64,000 nt of DNA from JALORV01 sp963766365 (GTDB lineage Bacteria; Pseudomonadota; Gammaproteobacteria; Burkholderiales; Burkholderiaceae_F), in NCBI GenBank assembly GCA_963766365.1, contig CAVXZK010000013.1, positions 253,516 through 317,515 on the forward strand, given 5' to 3'. Shown in pieces: positions 19,275 through 29,941 of the stretch (the stretch's first letter is position 1; every line of letters begins with the position of its first letter). The notes under the pieces were generated by a model, which saw only the letters and a program-made list of their open reading frames with translations, was not told the DNA's origin and ran no database searches. The position numbers were made by a program, and so were the translations under genes.

Positions 19275-21206
19275 ATGGACTTTCCGGGCAATTTTGAAGT
19301 GATCGTGGTCGGCGGAGGGCATGCCGGGACCGAAGCCGCGCTCGCTGCCGCTCGCATGGGTGCGCGCACGGTCTTGCTGACCCACAACATCGAGACGCTC
19401 GGGCAGATGTCCTGCAACCCGTCGATTGGCGGGATCGGTAAGGGACATCTGGTCAAGGAGATTGACGCGCTCGGCGGAGCAATGGCCGCGGCGACCGACG
19501 AGGCAGGAATCCAGTTTCGCATCCTCAACCGCTCCAAGGGGCCGGCGGTGCGGGCGACCCGCGCGCAGGCCGATCGGGTCCTGTATCGGCAGGCCATTCG
19601 CTCGCGCCTCGAAAACCAACTCAATCTCTGGCTGTTTCAGCAGGCCGTGGATGACCTGATTGTCGAAGGCGACCGGGTTTGCGGCGCGGTCACCCAGTCG
19701 GGCATCCGCTTCCACGCGCCGACCGTCGTGCTGACGACCGGCACCTTCCTCAATGGCCTGGTGCATATCGGACTGCAGAATTTCTCGGCGGGCAGGGCCG
19801 GTGATCCGCCGTCGCTTTCGCTGGCGGCGCGGCTGAAGGAGCTGAAGCTTCCGCAAGGTCGGCTGAAGACCGGCACGCCACCTCGTATTGATGGGCGGAC
19901 CATCGACTTTTCACGACTGGAGGAGCAGCCCGGGGAAGTTGATCCGGTGCCGGTGTTCTCCTTCCTCGGGTCGCCGTCGCAGCATCCGCGCCAGTTGCCC
20001 TGCTGGATCACTCACACGAACGCGCGCACGCATGACGTCATTCGCGCCAACCTGGATCGCAGCCCGATGTATTCGGGGGTGATTGAAGGAGTCGGGCCGC
20101 GCTATTGCCCGTCGATCGAGGACAAGATCCACCGGTTTGCGGACAAGACTTCGCACCAGATCTTCCTGGAACCTGAAGGGCTGGACACCCACGAGATCTA
20201 TCCGAATGGGATATCGACCAGCCTGCCGTTCGATGTCCAGGTCGAGATCGTCCGCTCGATGGTCGGATTGGAGTCGGCGCACATCCTGCGACCCGGCTAT
20301 GCGATCGAATACGACTACTTCGACCCCCGCGGACTGAAGCAGTCGCTGGAGACCAAGGCGATCCGCGGTCTGTATTTCGCGGGCCAGATCAACGGCACGA
20401 CCGGCTACGAAGAGGCTGCCGCTCAGGGGCTGCTGGCCGGAGCGAATGCGGCGCTTGCCGTGCGTGATGCCGACCCGTGGTGTCCACGGCGGGATCAGGC
20501 CTACCTCGGGGTGCTGGTAGACGACCTGATTACGCGCGGCGTCGCCGAGCCGTATCGCATGTTCACCAGCCGCGCCGAATACCGACTGAGCCTGCGCGAG
20601 GACAACGCGGATCTACGCCTGACGGAAATAGGACGTCAACTGGGGTGCGTCGATGATCGCCGCTGGGACGCGTTCAACCGCAAGCGTGAAGCCGTCGGCC
20701 GCGAGGCGGACCGGCTCCGTTCGACATGGGTGAACGCTCGCATACTTGCTGAGGGCGAAGCTGAGCGGGTTCTGGGAAGGTCAATAGAACGTGAGTACTC
20801 ACTCGCTGACCTCCTCAGGCGTCCTGAGGTCAGTTACTCAAGCCTGCTGACGCTGCGGGACGCTGAGGGTGAGCCGCTTGGCCGAGGAGCGGTGGCAGGT
20901 CTCGATCAGACCGGAGCCGAGCAGGTGGAGATCCAGATCAAGTATGCCGGCTACATCGCGCGCCAGGAGGGCGAGGTCGCTCGGCATGAATCCCACGAGT
21001 CGACGCGGATTCCAGTCGAACTCGATTACGCCGCGGTGCGTGGACTGTCGATCGAAGTGCGACAGAAGCTGCAGGCACAGCGGCCGGAGACGATCGGCCA
21101 GGCCGCGCGCATGGCGGGCGTGACCCCAGCGGCCATCTCGCTGCTGCTGGTGCACATCAAGCGCATGAACCGAGGCGATGGAGACCGAGGCCGCGTTGCT
21201 GCCTGA
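19275..21206 (+). CDS. mnmG: tRNA uridine-5-carboxymethylaminomethyl modification enzyme MnmG
   Basis: FAD-dependent partner of MnmE for wobble-uridine modification. The 643-residue product starts MDFPGNF and has the FAD-binding [18 protein letters not shown] at about residue 13, [15 protein letters not shown], the conserved RPGYAIEYD region and a C-terminal helical domain ending in a KRMNRG-like tail. ATG 19275 is the family start; the frame is open to 19179 through the parS spacer. A TATACT at 19240-19245 could serve as -10, with a poor -35. mnmG heads the conserved mnmG-rsmG-parAB block. Confidence 0.97.
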   Translation: MDFPGNFEVIVVGGGHAGTEAALAAARMGARTVLLTHNIETLGQMSCNPSIGGIGKGHLVKEIDALGGAMAAATDEAGIQFRILNRSKGPAVRATRAQADRVLYRQAIRSRLENQLNLWLFQQAVDDLIVEGDRVCGAVTQSGIRFHAPTVVLTTGTFLNGLVHIGLQNFSAGRAGDPPSLSLAARLKELKLPQGRLKTGTPPRIDGRTIDFSRLEEQPGEVDPVPVFSFLGSPSQHPRQLPCWITHTNARTHDVIRANLDRSPMYSGVIEGVGPRYCPSIEDKIHRFADKTSHQIFLEPEGLDTHEIYPNGISTSLPFDVQVEIVRSMVGLESAHILRPGYAIEYDYFDPRGLKQSLETKAIRGLYFAGQINGTTGYEEAAAQGLLAGANAALAVRDADPWCPRRDQAYLGVLVDDLITRGVAEPYRMFTSRAEYRLSLREDNADLRLTEIGRQLGCVDDRRWDAFNRKREAVGREADRLRSTWVNARILAEGEAERVLGRSIEREYSLADLLRRPEVSYSSLLTLRDAEGEPLGRGAVAGLDQTGAEQVEIQIKYAGYIARQEGEVARHESHESTRIPVELDYAAVRGLSIEVRQKLQAQRPETIGQAARMAGVTPAAISLLLVHIKRMNRGDGDRGRVAA

Positions 21207-21858
21207 TGGCAGCGCCACCGCCGCGGTACTCGCAGGGCTCGCCGGCGAGCTCGGCGTCACCCTCGACGCGACGCAGTGCGACCGCCTTCTAGGCTTCGCC
21301 GATCTGCTGCAGAGGTGGAATCGCATCCATAACTTGACGTCGATCGAACGGCCGGAGCAGATGGTCAGCCACCACCTGCTCGATTCTCTGGCGGTGGCAC
21401 CCTTACTCGATGAACTTGCCGCCGAGCGGACGTTGCGCGTGCTCGATGTCGGAGCCGGCGGTGGCTTGCCTGGGATTCCGCTCGCCATTGCCATGCCTCG
21501 GCATCACTTCACGCTGCTTGACAAGGTCGGCAAGAAGGTCGCGTTCCTGATGCAGGCGAAGCTCGAGCTGGGCCTCGCGAACGTTGATGCGGTCCACGTG
21601 CGTGTGGAGGACTACGACGCCCCGCCTTTCGACGTCATCGTCGCGCGTGCGTTTTCGTCGCTCGCCGACTTCATTCGACTGACACAGCGCCTGCTTGCGC
21701 CCCGAGGGACGTGGTGTGCCATGAAGGGCGCGGTGCCGCGCGCGGAAATGGCGCAGCTCGAAGCGGCACATCTCGGCGTGCGCGTCACCCGCACCGTTAA
21801 ACTCCACGTCCCGCGCCTCGATGCCGAGCGCCATTTGCTGTTGATCGAACCGAACTGA
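21178..21858 (+). CDS. rsmG: 16S rRNA (guanine-527-N7) methyltransferase RsmG
   Basis: Methylates G527 of 16S rRNA using SAM. The 226-residue product contains the GidB signature: [10 protein letters not shown] at about residue 41, HHLLDSLAV, and the SAM-binding [17 protein letters not shown] at about 87-103, then [10 protein letters not shown]. The chosen ATG overlaps the end of mnmG by 29 bases, which is long but usual for this pair. Loss of this gene classically gives low-level streptomycin resistance; here it looks intact. Confidence 0.95.
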   Translation: METEAALLPDGSATAAVLAGLAGELGVTLDATQCDRLLGFADLLQRWNRIHNLTSIERPEQMVSHHLLDSLAVAPLLDELAAERTLRVLDVGAGGGLPGIPLAIAMPRHHFTLLDKVGKKVAFLMQAKLELGLANVDAVHVRVEDYDAPPFDVIVARAFSSLADFIRLTQRLLAPRGTWCAMKGAVPRAEMAQLEAAHLGVRVTRTVKLHVPRLDAERHLLLIEPN

Positions 21859-22466
21859 TGCTCGGCATCACGGATTACTGGGCTTTCGTCGTGGCGGTGC
21901 TGGTTTTCCTGGCGCTGCCGGGCCCAGGTACCTTCGCACTGCTGACCTCGACCGGAAAGGGTGGATTCCGCGCGGGCGCGGCGGCGACCTTCGGCGTGAT
22001 CGTCGGTGACCAGGTGCTGCTGTGGCTCGCAGTGCTCGGCGTGTCGGCCGTGCTGCACGCGCACCCGCTTCTGTTCAAGGCGCTGCAGTACGCGGGTGCG
22101 GCCTATCTCGTTTACGTTGGCCTGCGCCTGATCTTCCGACGCGGCGCCAAGGCGCAGCCAGTCCGCATCCAGGCCGGGCATTACTTCCGCCAGGCACTGC
22201 TGATCACGCTGCTGAATCCGAAAGCGATCGTGTTCTACATGGCGTTCTTTCCGCTGTTCATCGATCCGCAGACGCAGCAGGGGTTGGTTACTTTCGGCGC
22301 GATGGCGTTGACGATCGCACTGCTGACGCTCGCCTACTGCCTGACCCTGGTCGGATTCGCACATGCAGTGACGAGGCAGGTGAAGGCCCATCGCTCCCTG
22401 GCTCGTGGACTTGAGCGGCTCGCCGGGCTGGTGCTTGTCGCGTTCGGCATCAAGCTCGCGCAATGA
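21858..22466 (+). CDS. LysE/RhtB-family amino-acid exporter
   Basis: Inner-membrane exporter of 202 residues with the family hallmark LALPGPGTFALLTSTGKGGFRAG at about residues 14-36 and six hydrophobic segments. The sequence FYMAFFPLFIDP at about 130 is typical of RhtB/LysE proteins. Its ATG shares one base with the rsmG stop, and its end overlaps the lipocalin start by four bases, so it is inside the rsmG-par transcription unit. Substrate unknown. Confidence 0.88.
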   Translation: MLGITDYWAFVVAVLVFLALPGPGTFALLTSTGKGGFRAGAAATFGVIVGDQVLLWLAVLGVSAVLHAHPLLFKALQYAGAAYLVYVGLRLIFRRGAKAQPVRIQAGHYFRQALLITLLNPKAIVFYMAFFPLFIDPQTQQGLVTFGAMALTIALLTLAYCLTLVGFAHAVTRQVKAHRSLARGLERLAGLVLVAFGIKLAQ

Positions 22467-23005
22467 GGCTGTGGCATGCGCTCATCGCTCTCGCAGTCGG
22501 CACGACCGCGACGTCGTTCGCGCGCGAAACGGCGCCGCTGACCACGGTTGGCAGCGTCGACGCGGCGCGGTACGCGGGACGCTGGTACGAGATCGCGAAC
22601 TATCCGAACCGCTTTCAGCGCATGTGCACCGGCAATACGACAGCCGAGTACGCGCCGCGCGATGACGGCACGCTGAAGGTCATCAACCGCTGCTCCACGG
22701 CCTCGGGGGCTTCGGAGGTCGAAGGCGTCGCGCGCCGGGCCGGTGGTGCGCCTGACAAGTTCCAGGTGAGTTTCCTGCCCGCGTTCCTGCGCTGGCTGCC
22801 GATCGGCTGGGGCAACTACTGGGTGATCGGGCTCGCGCCCGACTATCGGTACGCGGTGGTGGGCGAGCCCTCGCGCGAGTACCTGTGGATCCTCTCGCGC
22901 ACGCCGGCCCTTGCCGAGCAGGATCGCCTGGCGATCGATGAACTGCTGCGCGCGCAGGGCTACGACCCGGCGAAGCTCGTCGCAACGCCACAGGGCGACC
23001 GCTGA
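22463..23005 (+). CDS. Lipocalin family protein (Blc-like)
   Basis: Exported lipid-binding protein of 180 residues. A signal peptide covers about residues 1-20, ending near TSFA, with no lipobox cysteine, unlike E. coli Blc. The lipocalin motif GRWYEIANYPNRFQ follows at about residue 40, then the conserved core with YWVIGLAPDYRYAVVGEPSREYLWILSR. Bacterial lipocalins bind phospholipids or fatty acids in the periplasm. It overlaps the LysE gene by ATGA and is followed without a gap by parA. Confidence 0.9.
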   Translation: MRLWHALIALAVGTTATSFARETAPLTTVGSVDAARYAGRWYEIANYPNRFQRMCTGNTTAEYAPRDDGTLKVINRCSTASGASEVEGVARRAGGAPDKFQVSFLPAFLRWLPIGWGNYWVIGLAPDYRYAVVGEPSREYLWILSRTPALAEQDRLAIDELLRAQGYDPAKLVATPQGDR

Positions 23006-23776
23006 ATGGCGCGCATTTTCTGCATTGCCAACCAGAAGGGCGGCGTCGGCAAGACGACCACCGCGGTCAATCTCGCTGCGGGTATCGCGGCGCACGGACC
23101 GCGCGTGCTGCTGGTCGATCTGGATCCGCAGGGCAATGCGACGATGGGCAGCGGCATCGACAAGCGCACGCTGCCGGCGACGGTCTACCAGGTGCTGCTC
23201 GGGCTCGCCGATGTCGCGACGGCGCGCCGGCGGGCAGAACAGGGCGGCTACGACGTGTTGGGCGCCAATCGCGAGCTGGCCGGCGCGGAAGTCGAACTGG
23301 TCGAGCTCGAGGAACGCGAGACGCGCCTGAAGCACGAGTTGGCCGCGATCGAGGCGCAGTACGACTTCATCCTGATCGACTGCCCGCCGTCGCTGTCGCT
23401 GCTGACGTTGAATGGCCTTTGCGCAGCGCACGGCGTGATCATCCCGATGCAGTGCGAGTACTTCGCGCTCGAGGGACTTGCCGACCTGGTCAATACGATC
23501 AAGCGCGTCGCTGCCAACCTCAATCCGGACCTGACGATCATCGGCCTGCTGCGCGTGATGTTCGATCCGCGCATGACGCTGCAGCAGCAGGTCTCGGAAC
23601 AACTGGTCGCCAAGTTCGGCGACAAGGTGTTCTCGACGATCATTCCGCGCAATGTGCGCCTGGCCGAAGCGCCAAGCTACGGCATGCCCGGCGTGACCTA
23701 CGACCGTGCGTCCAAGGGTGCGCAAGCCTACGTCGCTTTTGGCGCCGAAATGATCCGGCGCATCCAGACTCTCTGA
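23006..23776 (+). CDS. parA: Chromosome-partitioning ATPase ParA (Soj)
   Basis: Walker-type ATPase that moves ParB-parS complexes and helps segregate the origin region. The 256-residue product begins MARIFCIANQKGG with a deviant Walker A (KGGVGKTTTA at about residue 11), Walker A' in LLVDLDPQGNAT and Walker B in FILIDCPPSLSLLT. The absence of an N-terminal helix-turn-helix marks it as chromosomal type Ib-like rather than plasmid type Ia. It begins directly after the lipocalin stop and overlaps the following acetyltransferase gene by one base. Confidence 0.97.
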   Translation: MARIFCIANQKGGVGKTTTAVNLAAGIAAHGPRVLLVDLDPQGNATMGSGIDKRTLPATVYQVLLGLADVATARRRAEQGGYDVLGANRELAGAEVELVELEERETRLKHELAAIEAQYDFILIDCPPSLSLLTLNGLCAAHGVIIPMQCEYFALEGLADLVNTIKRVAANLNPDLTIIGLLRVMFDPRMTLQQQVSEQLVAKFGDKVFSTIIPRNVRLAEAPSYGMPGVTYDRASKGAQAYVAFGAEMIRRIQTL

Positions 23777-24579
23777 TGTTCGACCCCGCGGGATTGCCGG
23801 CCGAACTCCGCCGCGCCGACGACTCTCTCGGTGCGCGCATTGAGGATGCCGGGCTGACTTCTTCGCAGCCGCCGCAGCAGACGATCTACGACGGCTGGCT
23901 GCTGCGCTACTCGCCTGGCAAGGCGAAGCGCGCGCGGTCGGTGAATGCCATTGCCGCAGGCGCCCGGACGCTCGACGAGAAGCTGGCTCACGTCGAAGCG
24001 TTCTACGAGCGCGTCGGGCTGCCGTGCGTGTTCCGTATCACGCCTTACACCCAGCCGCCGCCTCTGGATGCAGCGTTGGCCGACCACGGCTTTCTTGCCC
24101 GGGAGGAATCGCGCGTGATGTGGACAGAGTTGGAGAAAACTTCCGGGCCCGTCACGCAGGCGGGCCGGTTCACAACTCTGAGCGGGCCAGAGTTCGCCGA
24201 CCTCGTCGCACGATTGCGCGGATCGCCGCCCGCCCAGGCCGCGGCCGAACGGCAGCGGATTGCGCACCTAGCGCTGCCGACGCTTTATACCGGCCTGATG
24301 CTGGGCGATCAGCCTGTGTCTTCCGGCTGCGTGGTCATCGACGATGACGTCGCGGGGATCTTCAACATGGTGACGACGCCGGAGCAACGCGGTCAGGGCC
24401 ACGCGACCGCGATCGTCGAGCACCTGCTGCAGCATGCAAGCGCGGCCGGCGCCCGCTGGGCATACCTGCAGGTCGATGCCGCCAACGCCGCAGCGCGGGG
24501 CGTCTACCGCAAGTTCGGTTTTCGTGACCGCTATGCCTACTGGTACCGCGCGCGACTGCCACAAGGAGAATTGCAATGA
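23776..24579 (+). CDS. GNAT-family acetyltransferase encoded between parA and parB
   Basis: A 267-residue protein whose C-terminal half carries the GNAT acetyl-CoA-binding signature (MVTTPEQRGQGHATAIVEHLL) followed by a typical VDAANAAARGVYRKFGF. The N-terminal half looks like a second, degenerate GNAT-like domain (YDGWLLRYSPGKAKRARSVN), a layout seen in two-domain acetyltransferases. ATG 23776 shares a base with the parA stop, and the stop overlaps the parB start (ATGA), so all three genes are translationally coupled. Substrate unknown. A role in partitioning is only suggested by position. Confidence 0.85.
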   Translation: MFDPAGLPAELRRADDSLGARIEDAGLTSSQPPQQTIYDGWLLRYSPGKAKRARSVNAIAAGARTLDEKLAHVEAFYERVGLPCVFRITPYTQPPPLDAALADHGFLAREESRVMWTELEKTSGPVTQAGRFTTLSGPEFADLVARLRGSPPAQAAAERQRIAHLALPTLYTGLMLGDQPVSSGCVVIDDDVAGIFNMVTTPEQRGQGHATAIVEHLLQHASAAGARWAYLQVDAANAAARGVYRKFGFRDRYAYWYRARLPQGELQ

Positions 24580-25436
24580 TCAAGCGGCCCAAGGGACTCG
24601 GGCGCGGGCTGGACGCGCTGCTCGGCGGGGAGCCGTCGCCGTCGCCGAACGCATCGCCCAGCACGCTGCCGGTCGGCCGGTTGCGGCCTGGCAAATACCA
24701 GCCGCGCACGCGCATGGATCCGCAGGCGCTGGCCGAGCTTGCCGACTCGATCAGGGCCCAAGGGATCATGCAGCCGATCCTGGTTCGGCCGGTCGACTCG
24801 GGGCAGTACGAAATCATCGCGGGCGAGCGCCGCTACCGCGCGGCGCAGCTGGCCGGGCTCGACGAAGTTCCGGTGCTGGTCAAGCCGGTCCCGGACACCG
24901 CCGCGCTGGCGATGGCACTGATCGAGAACATCCAGCGCGAGGACCTGAACCCGCTGGAAGAGGCGCAGGGAGTGCAGCGGCTGATCCGCGAGTTCGACTT
25001 CACGCACGAGCAGGCGGCCCAGGCGATCGGCCGCTCGCGCAGTGCGACGTCCAACCTGCTGCGGCTTTTGAACCTGGCAGCGCCGGTACAGGAGATGCTG
25101 CTCTGCGGGCAGATCGACATGGGCCACGCGCGCGCGCTTCTGGCGGTGGACACAGCCACCCAGGTGCAGCTCGCGCATCGGATTTCCGCGCGCGGGCTGT
25201 CCGTGCGGGAGGCCGAGACGCTGGTCGCTCACCATGACCGGGCGCCGACCCAGCGACCGAAGGTCGGCAGCGCGACCCGCAGTCGTGACGTGGTCCGGCT
25301 CGAGGAAGAACTGGCGGACTCCCTCGGCGCCATCGTGCGGCTGGCGACCAACGCCAAGGGTGGCGGGCGGCTGATCATCGAGTTCGCCAGCCTCGACCAG
25401 CTCGACGGTATCGTCGCGCGCCTGCGCGCTTCCTAG
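24576..25436 (+). CDS. parB: Chromosome-partitioning protein ParB (Spo0J)
   Basis: CTP-dependent DNA clamp that loads at parS and spreads. The 286-residue product has the ParA-stimulating N-terminus KGLGRGLDALLGG, the CTP-binding region with GERRYRAAQLAG at about residue 83 and ENIQREDLNPLEEA at about 109, the helix-turn-helix THEQAAQAIGRSRSATSNLL at about 143, and a C-terminal dimerisation domain ending in LDGIVARL. Its targets are probably the two palindromes at 19146 and 19167. Confidence 0.97.
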   Translation: MIKRPKGLGRGLDALLGGEPSPSPNASPSTLPVGRLRPGKYQPRTRMDPQALAELADSIRAQGIMQPILVRPVDSGQYEIIAGERRYRAAQLAGLDEVPVLVKPVPDTAALAMALIENIQREDLNPLEEAQGVQRLIREFDFTHEQAAQAIGRSRSATSNLLRLLNLAAPVQEMLLCGQIDMGHARALLAVDTATQVQLAHRISARGLSVREAETLVAHHDRAPTQRPKVGSATRSRDVVRLEEELADSLGAIVRLATNAKGGGRLIIEFASLDQLDGIVARLRAS

Positions 25437-25469
25437 GCGTTTCCCTCCATGGCGCGACGCAACACAAAT

Positions 25470-25499
25470 TTGACCCGGGGTCGCGCCGCCTCGTAGAAT
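25470..25499 (+). promoter_or_regulatory. Probable sigma-70 promoter of the atp operon
   Basis: TTGACC (25470-25475) and TAGAAT (25494-25499) are separated by 18 bases, 60 bases before atpI. It is the best promoter match in the parB-atpI gap. Assignment is by sequence only. Confidence 0.6.
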
Positions 25500-25558
25500 C
25501 TCGCGGTTCTGGCGAAAACGGACTCAAGATCCCGCCGTAGGGCGCTCGGAGCGGCACC

Positions 25559-25897
25559 ATGTTCCGAATTGTCCTGCTGCAGATACTCACAACCGCCGCC
25601 GTATCGCTGCTGAGCGCGCTCGTAGGGGGAGCCTCGGCGGCCATATCTGCGCTGTTGGGGGGCGCGGCCTGCTTCATACCGAACGGGCTGTTTGCGCTGA
25701 AGCTGGCGGCGGCAAGTCGCCGGCCGCAGGGCACGGACGCAGCGGTCTTCTTGATTGGCGAATTCGTCAAGGTGGTATCGACCATCGCGCTGCTGGCGCT
25801 GGTCATCGCCATCTACAAGGACCTGGTGTGGCTGGCGATGCTGATCTCGATCATCGCCGTGCTGAAGAGCTACGTACTGGCGCTGCTGATCAGATAA
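25559..25897 (+). CDS. atpI: ATP synthase subunit I
   Basis: Small four-helix membrane protein of 112 residues that helps assemble the c-ring and may move magnesium. It contains the family segment [25 protein letters not shown] at about residues 20-45 and ends in a hydrophobic helix ([22 protein letters not shown]). It is the first gene of the ATP synthase operon, with a candidate promoter just upstream. The start is the only ATG that gives a complete first helix. Confidence 0.88.
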   Translation: MFRIVLLQILTTAAVSLLSALVGGASAAISALLGGAACFIPNGLFALKLAAASRRPQGTDAAVFLIGEFVKVVSTIALLALVIAIYKDLVWLAMLISIIAVLKSYVLALLIR

Positions 25898-25913
25898 GGA
25901 CGGGTTTTCCATC

Positions 25914-26885
25914 ATGGCTGCTTCGGGCCAAGCTCCCACCGCCACCGAATACATCGTCCATCACCTGACGCATCTGTCGACGGGCAAGCAGCAGTCGATC
26001 ATCGACTTCTCCGTATTCAACGTCGACACGATCGTCTTCTCGATCGCGATGATGTCCCTGACGCTGTTCCTGCTCTGGCTGGCGGCGCGCAAGGTGACGT
26101 CGGGTGTGCCGGGCAGGTTTCAGGCCGCGGTGGAGTCGCTCGTCGAGCTGGTCGAGGAACAGAGCAAGTCGATCGTGCATGGCGACCGCACCTTCATCGC
26201 CCCGCTGGCGCTGACGGTGTTCGTGTGGATCATCCTGATGAACGCGATCGACCTGATCCCGGTGGAACTGTTCCCGTGGATAGCGCACAACATTTTTCAC
26301 ATTGAGTACCTGCGGCCGCTGCCGACCGCCGATCTCAACGGCACGCTCGGCATGTCGCTCAGCGTGCTGGTGTTGATGATCTATTACGGGGTCAAGATCA
26401 AGGGTGCTGGCGGCTGGGTGCATGAGCTTTTCACCGCGCCCTTCGGTGCACACCCGCTGCTGTGGCCGTTCAATTTCCTGCTCAACCTGATCGAGTACGC
26501 CGCCAAGGCCGTGTCGCTCGGGATGCGACTGTTCGGCAACATGTACGCGGGCGAGCTGCTTTTCTTCCTGATCGCGCTGCTGGGCGGCACCTGGGGCGCC
26601 AGTCGCGGCTACGGCAGCGCATTCCTGTGGGCGCTTGTTGTTGGCGCCTATCTTCTCGGCATCATCTGGCTTCTCTCGTCGGGGCGCGGCAAGCAGGCGC
26701 TCAGCCTTCTCGTCGTCGGCGCCGCGGCCTTCTGGGCGGTTGATGGGAGCCATCTGCTTGCCATCGGACACGGCATCGCCGGTTTCCTTTGGCTCATGTT
26801 CCACATCCTGATCGTGCTGCTGCAGGCGTTCATCTTCATGATGCTGACGCTGGTCTATATCGGGCAGGCACACGAAGGCCATTGA
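25914..26885 (+). CDS. atpB: ATP synthase Fo subunit a, with an insertion
   Basis: Forms the proton half-channels of Fo next to the c-ring. The essential arginine is present in [14 protein letters not shown] (Arg205), and the final helix [21 protein letters not shown] is conserved. At 323 residues it is about 50 longer than E. coli subunit a (271). The extra sequence lies between the last two conserved helices, roughly residues 225-290, and contains two further hydrophobic stretches ([18 protein letters not shown] and [14 protein letters not shown]), so it may form an additional membrane hairpin. The frame is clean, so this is an insertion and not an artefact. Confidence 0.95.
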   Translation: MAASGQAPTATEYIVHHLTHLSTGKQQSIIDFSVFNVDTIVFSIAMMSLTLFLLWLAARKVTSGVPGRFQAAVESLVELVEEQSKSIVHGDRTFIAPLALTVFVWIILMNAIDLIPVELFPWIAHNIFHIEYLRPLPTADLNGTLGMSLSVLVLMIYYGVKIKGAGGWVHELFTAPFGAHPLLWPFNFLLNLIEYAAKAVSLGMRLFGNMYAGELLFFLIALLGGTWGASRGYGSAFLWALVVGAYLLGIIWLLSSGRGKQALSLLVVGAAAFWAVDGSHLLAIGHGIAGFLWLMFHILIVLLQAFIFMMLTLVYIGQAHEGH

Positions 26886-26928
26886 TTACAAGTTTCCAGC
26901 CATCACCTTTCGTACTGAGGAGTTCTAG

Positions 26929-27174
<246 letters not shown>

Positions 27175-27209
27175 CGCCGCGCGGACGTTCCCGAACGATC
27201 AACCTCAGT

Positions 27210-27240
27210 TGCGGGACCGGCGCGGTGCGCCGGTCCCGCA
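27210..27240 (+). repeat. Intercistronic hairpin between atpE and atpF
   Basis: Arms 27210-27223 and 27227-27240 pair perfectly over 14 bp with a GGT loop. There is no T-tract, so it is more likely an mRNA-stability or partial attenuation structure than a full terminator. Confidence 0.8.
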
Positions 27241-27255
27241 TTTACCGGGTTTCAT

Positions 27256-27726
27256 ATGAACATCAACGCCACGCTGTTCGTCCAGATGGTGGTGTTCTTC
27301 ATCGGTGCATGGGTCACCATGAAGTTCATCTGGCCGCCGCTGATCAAGGCGCTCGACGAGCGCCAGAAGAAGATCGCGGACGGCCTTGCCGCCGCTGATC
27401 GGGGGAATCGCAGCCTCGACGACGCCCAGAAGAAGATTGCCCAACTCGATGCCGAGGCGCGTGCTCGTTCGCAGGCACTGATGGCCGAGACCGAGAAGCG
27501 AGCCCAGGCCGTCGTCGACGCCGCCAAGGCGCAGGCCAAGGTCGAAGGCGATCGCCTGATCGCCGCCGCCAAGGCCGAGGCCGAGCAGGAAATGCAACGC
27601 GCCAAGGACACGCTGCGCGACCAGGTTGCCGTGCTTGCGGTGGCCGGAGCCGAGCAGATCCTCAAGCGCGAGGTCAACGCGCAGGTCCACTCCGAACTGC
27701 TGACGCAGTTGAAGGCGAGGCTGTAG
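27256..27726 (+). CDS. atpF: ATP synthase Fo subunit b
   Basis: Peripheral stalk subunit, 156 residues: one N-terminal membrane helix ([24 protein letters not shown], about residues 5-28), followed by a long charged, Ala-rich coiled coil typical of the b dimer ([18 protein letters not shown], then [13 protein letters not shown]). Length equals E. coli AtpF (156). Single-copy b agrees with a homodimeric stalk. It is separated from atpE by an 81-bp hairpin-containing gap, and atpH starts two bases after its stop. Confidence 0.97.
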   Translation: MNINATLFVQMVVFFIGAWVTMKFIWPPLIKALDERQKKIADGLAAADRGNRSLDDAQKKIAQLDAEARARSQALMAETEKRAQAVVDAAKAQAKVEGDRLIAAAKAEAEQEMQRAKDTLRDQVAVLAVAGAEQILKREVNAQVHSELLTQLKARL

Positions 27727-27728
27727 CC

Positions 27729-28268
27729 ATGGCCGAACTGTCGACCGTCGCGCGGCCGTACGCCGAGGCCCTGTTCGCGGTCGCTCAGGGAACGGGGGAG
27801 AAACTCGACGTCTGGCTCGCCGCCGTCGATGACCTCGCCGGCCTGATGGCGCACCCGCAGGTCGCTGAAGTGGTCGCGGATCCCAAGCTCGACCATGAGC
27901 AGGTCCTCGGCCTTCTGTCCGGCATGATGAAGACGTCGCTGCCGGCGGCCGGAGTTAACTTCATCAAGCTGCTGATCGAGAACCAGCGTCTCGCCGTGCT
28001 GCCCGATGTGGCGACGCAGTTCCGTCAGCTGAAGAATCGTGCCGAGGGCGTGGCGGACTGTCTTATCGAAACCGCGTTTCCGCTGTCGGAGGCGCAGATC
28101 GCCGAACTGCTCACATCGCTCTCCAGGAAGTTCGGCCAGAAGCTCAAGCCCGAGGTGCGGCTGAATGCGGAACTCATCGGCGGTGTCCGCGCCACGGTCG
28201 GCGACCAGGTGCTCGACGATTCGGTGCGCGCGCGCCTTAAAGACATGCAGACGGCGTTGACCGCCTGA
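27729..28268 (+). CDS. atpH: ATP synthase F1 subunit delta
   Basis: Connects the top of F1 to the b-subunit stalk. The 179-residue product has the N-terminal helical bundle opening with TVARPYAEALFAVA and the C-terminal motif VRLNAELIGGVRATVGDQVLDDSVRARL. It begins two bases after atpF and is followed 18 bases later by atpA. Length matches the family. Confidence 0.97.
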   Translation: MAELSTVARPYAEALFAVAQGTGEKLDVWLAAVDDLAGLMAHPQVAEVVADPKLDHEQVLGLLSGMMKTSLPAAGVNFIKLLIENQRLAVLPDVATQFRQLKNRAEGVADCLIETAFPLSEAQIAELLTSLSRKFGQKLKPEVRLNAELIGGVRATVGDQVLDDSVRARLKDMQTALTA

Positions 28269-28286
28269 ATCTATCGGAGTTGAAAG

Positions 28287-29828
<1,542 letters not shown>

Positions 29829-29842
29829 TTTGCTATTGAACT

Positions 29843-29878
29843 ACGTTCAAGCGCCGGGCCGCTCCCAAGCTTGAACGT
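29843..29878 (+). repeat. Inverted repeat after atpA
   Basis: ACGTTCAAGC (29843-29852) pairs exactly with GCTTGAACGT (29869-29878) across a 16-nt GC-rich loop, 14 bases after the atpA stop. No T-tract follows. Confidence 0.65.
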
Positions 29879-29888
29879 CTAACTGGAT

Positions 29889-29933
29889 TCGACCGGATGC
29901 ACGTGCGAGCGAAGCGAGCGTACATCCGGTCGA
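29889..29933 (+). repeat. Asymmetric hairpin, copy 3, before atpG
   Basis: Outer arms TCGACCGGATG (29889-29899) and its exact complement (29923-29933) pair over 11 bp and no further. The 23-nt core begins CACGTGCGA and ends GCGTA, like copies 1 and 2 at 6.8-7.2 kb, but is four bases shorter and has a CGAGCGAAGCGAG centre. It ends eight bases before the atpG ATG, in the place where a Shine-Dalgarno would be expected. Confidence 0.75.
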
Positions 29934-29941
29934 CTTAGAAG

